Shown: positions 18,100 through 18,852 of the stretch, one piece after another | Position numbering within the stretch: position 1 is the stretch's first letter | How the letters are laid out: the number at the start of each line of letters is the position of its first letter | NCBI GenBank assembly: GCA_001969505.1 | Contig: LSSK01000621.1 | Location: 1 to 18,852 of the forward strand | Direction of reading: 5' to 3' | From: Zancudomyces culisetae | Lineage: Eukaryota > Kickxellomycota > Harpellomycetes > Harpellales > Legeriomycetaceae | Length of the DNA stretch: 18,852 nucleotides | Notes under the pieces: model-generated | What the model saw: only the letters and a program-made list of their open reading frames with translations | Told to the model about the DNA's origin: nothing | Databases searched by the model: none | Translations under genes and position numbers: made by a program

Positions 18100-18852
18100 T
18101 TAATTCTCAACAGGTAGTTCGTAGTCAATCTCTAGATCTTTGAGTTTGTTTTGCAACTTTTTCTGTTTACCAATAGCCCGTTTTCTAAGCTTCTCTAGTT
18201 GTTCAGGTGTTTTTTGTCTACTGTGTCTAATAGAATTGATTTTATGCCAGTCAACCGGTTTGTACTTCTTGTTCGCACCCTTAAATAGATTTTTACCCTT
18301 ATATTGCTCTGGTGCCAAGAGCTGGCATTTGAGTAGTCGATTGTACAAAAGATAATTGTTCATAGTTTCAGCTACAATTTCAGCAACCTCTTTTTGCTGA
18401 AATTCGATAAATGCATAGTGTTTTGGTCTACCCGTGATCTTATTTCGTGATAAGCGAAGCCTTGTTATCTTGCCGAATTGCGAAAAGTATTGCTTCATTT
18501 GCTTTTCATAAAACCCATGGGGTATTCTACCCAAATATATTATTCCTCTTCCATCATTTCTATTTTTGGTTTTGCTCAACTTTTTTTCCACTATAGCCTT
18601 GATGTTCTTATCCAAGATTATCTTGTCCTTTTCGAGTTCTTCAACCTCTTCGTCTTCAGCGAGTGTATCGTCACCCTCAGCTTCTTGCCCATCAACCATT
18701 TCTTTGTCAATAGCACGCATCAACTCTTGCTCGTCTTCACTATCTAATTCAGATTCACTCCCGCTTCCATTCTCCTCCTCAACTACTTCCTTCGCACTCT
18801 CTTTTCCTTTCGATTTGTTTCTCTTTTGACTTTTGCCTACAGTCTCAGTTTT
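18100..18852 (-). CDS. NOP15: Nop15/NIFK-type RRM ribosome-biogenesis protein, 5' truncated by window
   Basis: The frame is open from the right edge to TAA at 18100, giving 250 visible residues; the true start lies beyond the window, since the in-frame codons up to 18852 continue without a stop and encode a Lys-rich then Glu/Ser-rich region. One RRM spans visible residues ~102-176 with RNP2 (IIYLGR) and RNP1 (KHYAFIEF) and the family phrases IPHGFYEKQMKQYF and MNNYLL. A basic, Lys-rich C-terminal tail with predicted helix follows. Nop15 is a nucleolar/pre-60S factor needed for ITS2 processing and 25S/5.8S maturation. The ATG at 18720 is internal, because the acidic region before it fits the family. 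S. cerevisiae Nop15 is 220 residues, so this one is longer. Confidence 0.9.
   Translation of the reverse strand, partial: KTETVGKSQKRNKSKGKESAKEVVEEENGSGSESELDSEDEQELMRAIDKEMVDGQEAEGDDTLAEDEEVEELEKDKIILDKNIKAIVEKKLSKTKNRNDGRGIIYLGRIPHGFYEKQMKQYFSQFGKITRLRLSRNKITGRPKHYAFIEFQQKEVAEIVAETMNNYLLYNRLLKCQLLAPEQYKGKNLFKGANKKYKPVDWHKINSIRHSRQKTPEQLEKLRKRAIGKQKKLQNKLKDLEIDYELPVEN

Overview
The window is nuclear DNA of a budding yeast (Saccharomycotina) and runs through eight identifiable conserved or near-complete genes plus one gene fragment. The background is AT-rich, the genes are separated by long spacers, and the introns are short (128-245 bp) with GTAAGT/GTAAAT donors and, where visible, a TACTAAT branch site. 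CTG codons fall at near-invariant leucines (the Leu of RGNLNTR in hydroxymethylbilane synthase; the Leu of EHLSIPEQE in PCNA). CTG therefore reads as leucine, which argues against the CTG-Ser clade. Introns in RPL5 (two), HEM3 and SOD1 suggest an intron-retaining lineage outside the Saccharomycetaceae. The species cannot be named from the sequence.

Layout, left to right: the last 27 codons of an ABCB-type ABC transporter (+) enter from the left edge. RPL5 (-) is split into three exons, the first being just the ATG, and its second intron carries a C/D box snoRNA. HEM3 (+) has one intron and an N-terminal extension. A secreted Ser/Thr-rich wall-type protein (-) has a long Thr-Pro repeat. A 2.5 kb spacer without a convincing gene follows. 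POL30/PCNA (+) has an extra Gly/Ser loop, and RRP6 (+), the nuclear exosome exonuclease, follows in tandem with an unresolved 5' end. A typical 2-Cys peroxiredoxin (-) has a mitochondrial-type presequence and a second in-frame start. SOD1 (-) has one intron. A NOP15-type RRM protein (-) runs off the right edge.

Functional themes: ribosome production (RPL5, its intronic rRNA-methylation guide, RRP6, NOP15) and peroxide/superoxide defence (peroxiredoxin and SOD1 are neighbours on the same strand). By eye, the only TTA(C/G)TAA Yap1-type sites outside coding sequence lie upstream of those two antioxidant genes. I see no operon-like coupling, tRNA, transposon or CRISPR.

The strongest less-obvious feature is the snoRNA in RPL5 intron 2. 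Its two guides pair with the 25S rRNA at the positions equivalent to yeast A817 and G908, which are the two targets of S. cerevisiae snR60. Other points worth a second look are the PCNA loop insertion, the missing RRP6 start codon, the two-start peroxiredoxin, the HEM3 extension, and recurrent G-rich tracts in the spacers.
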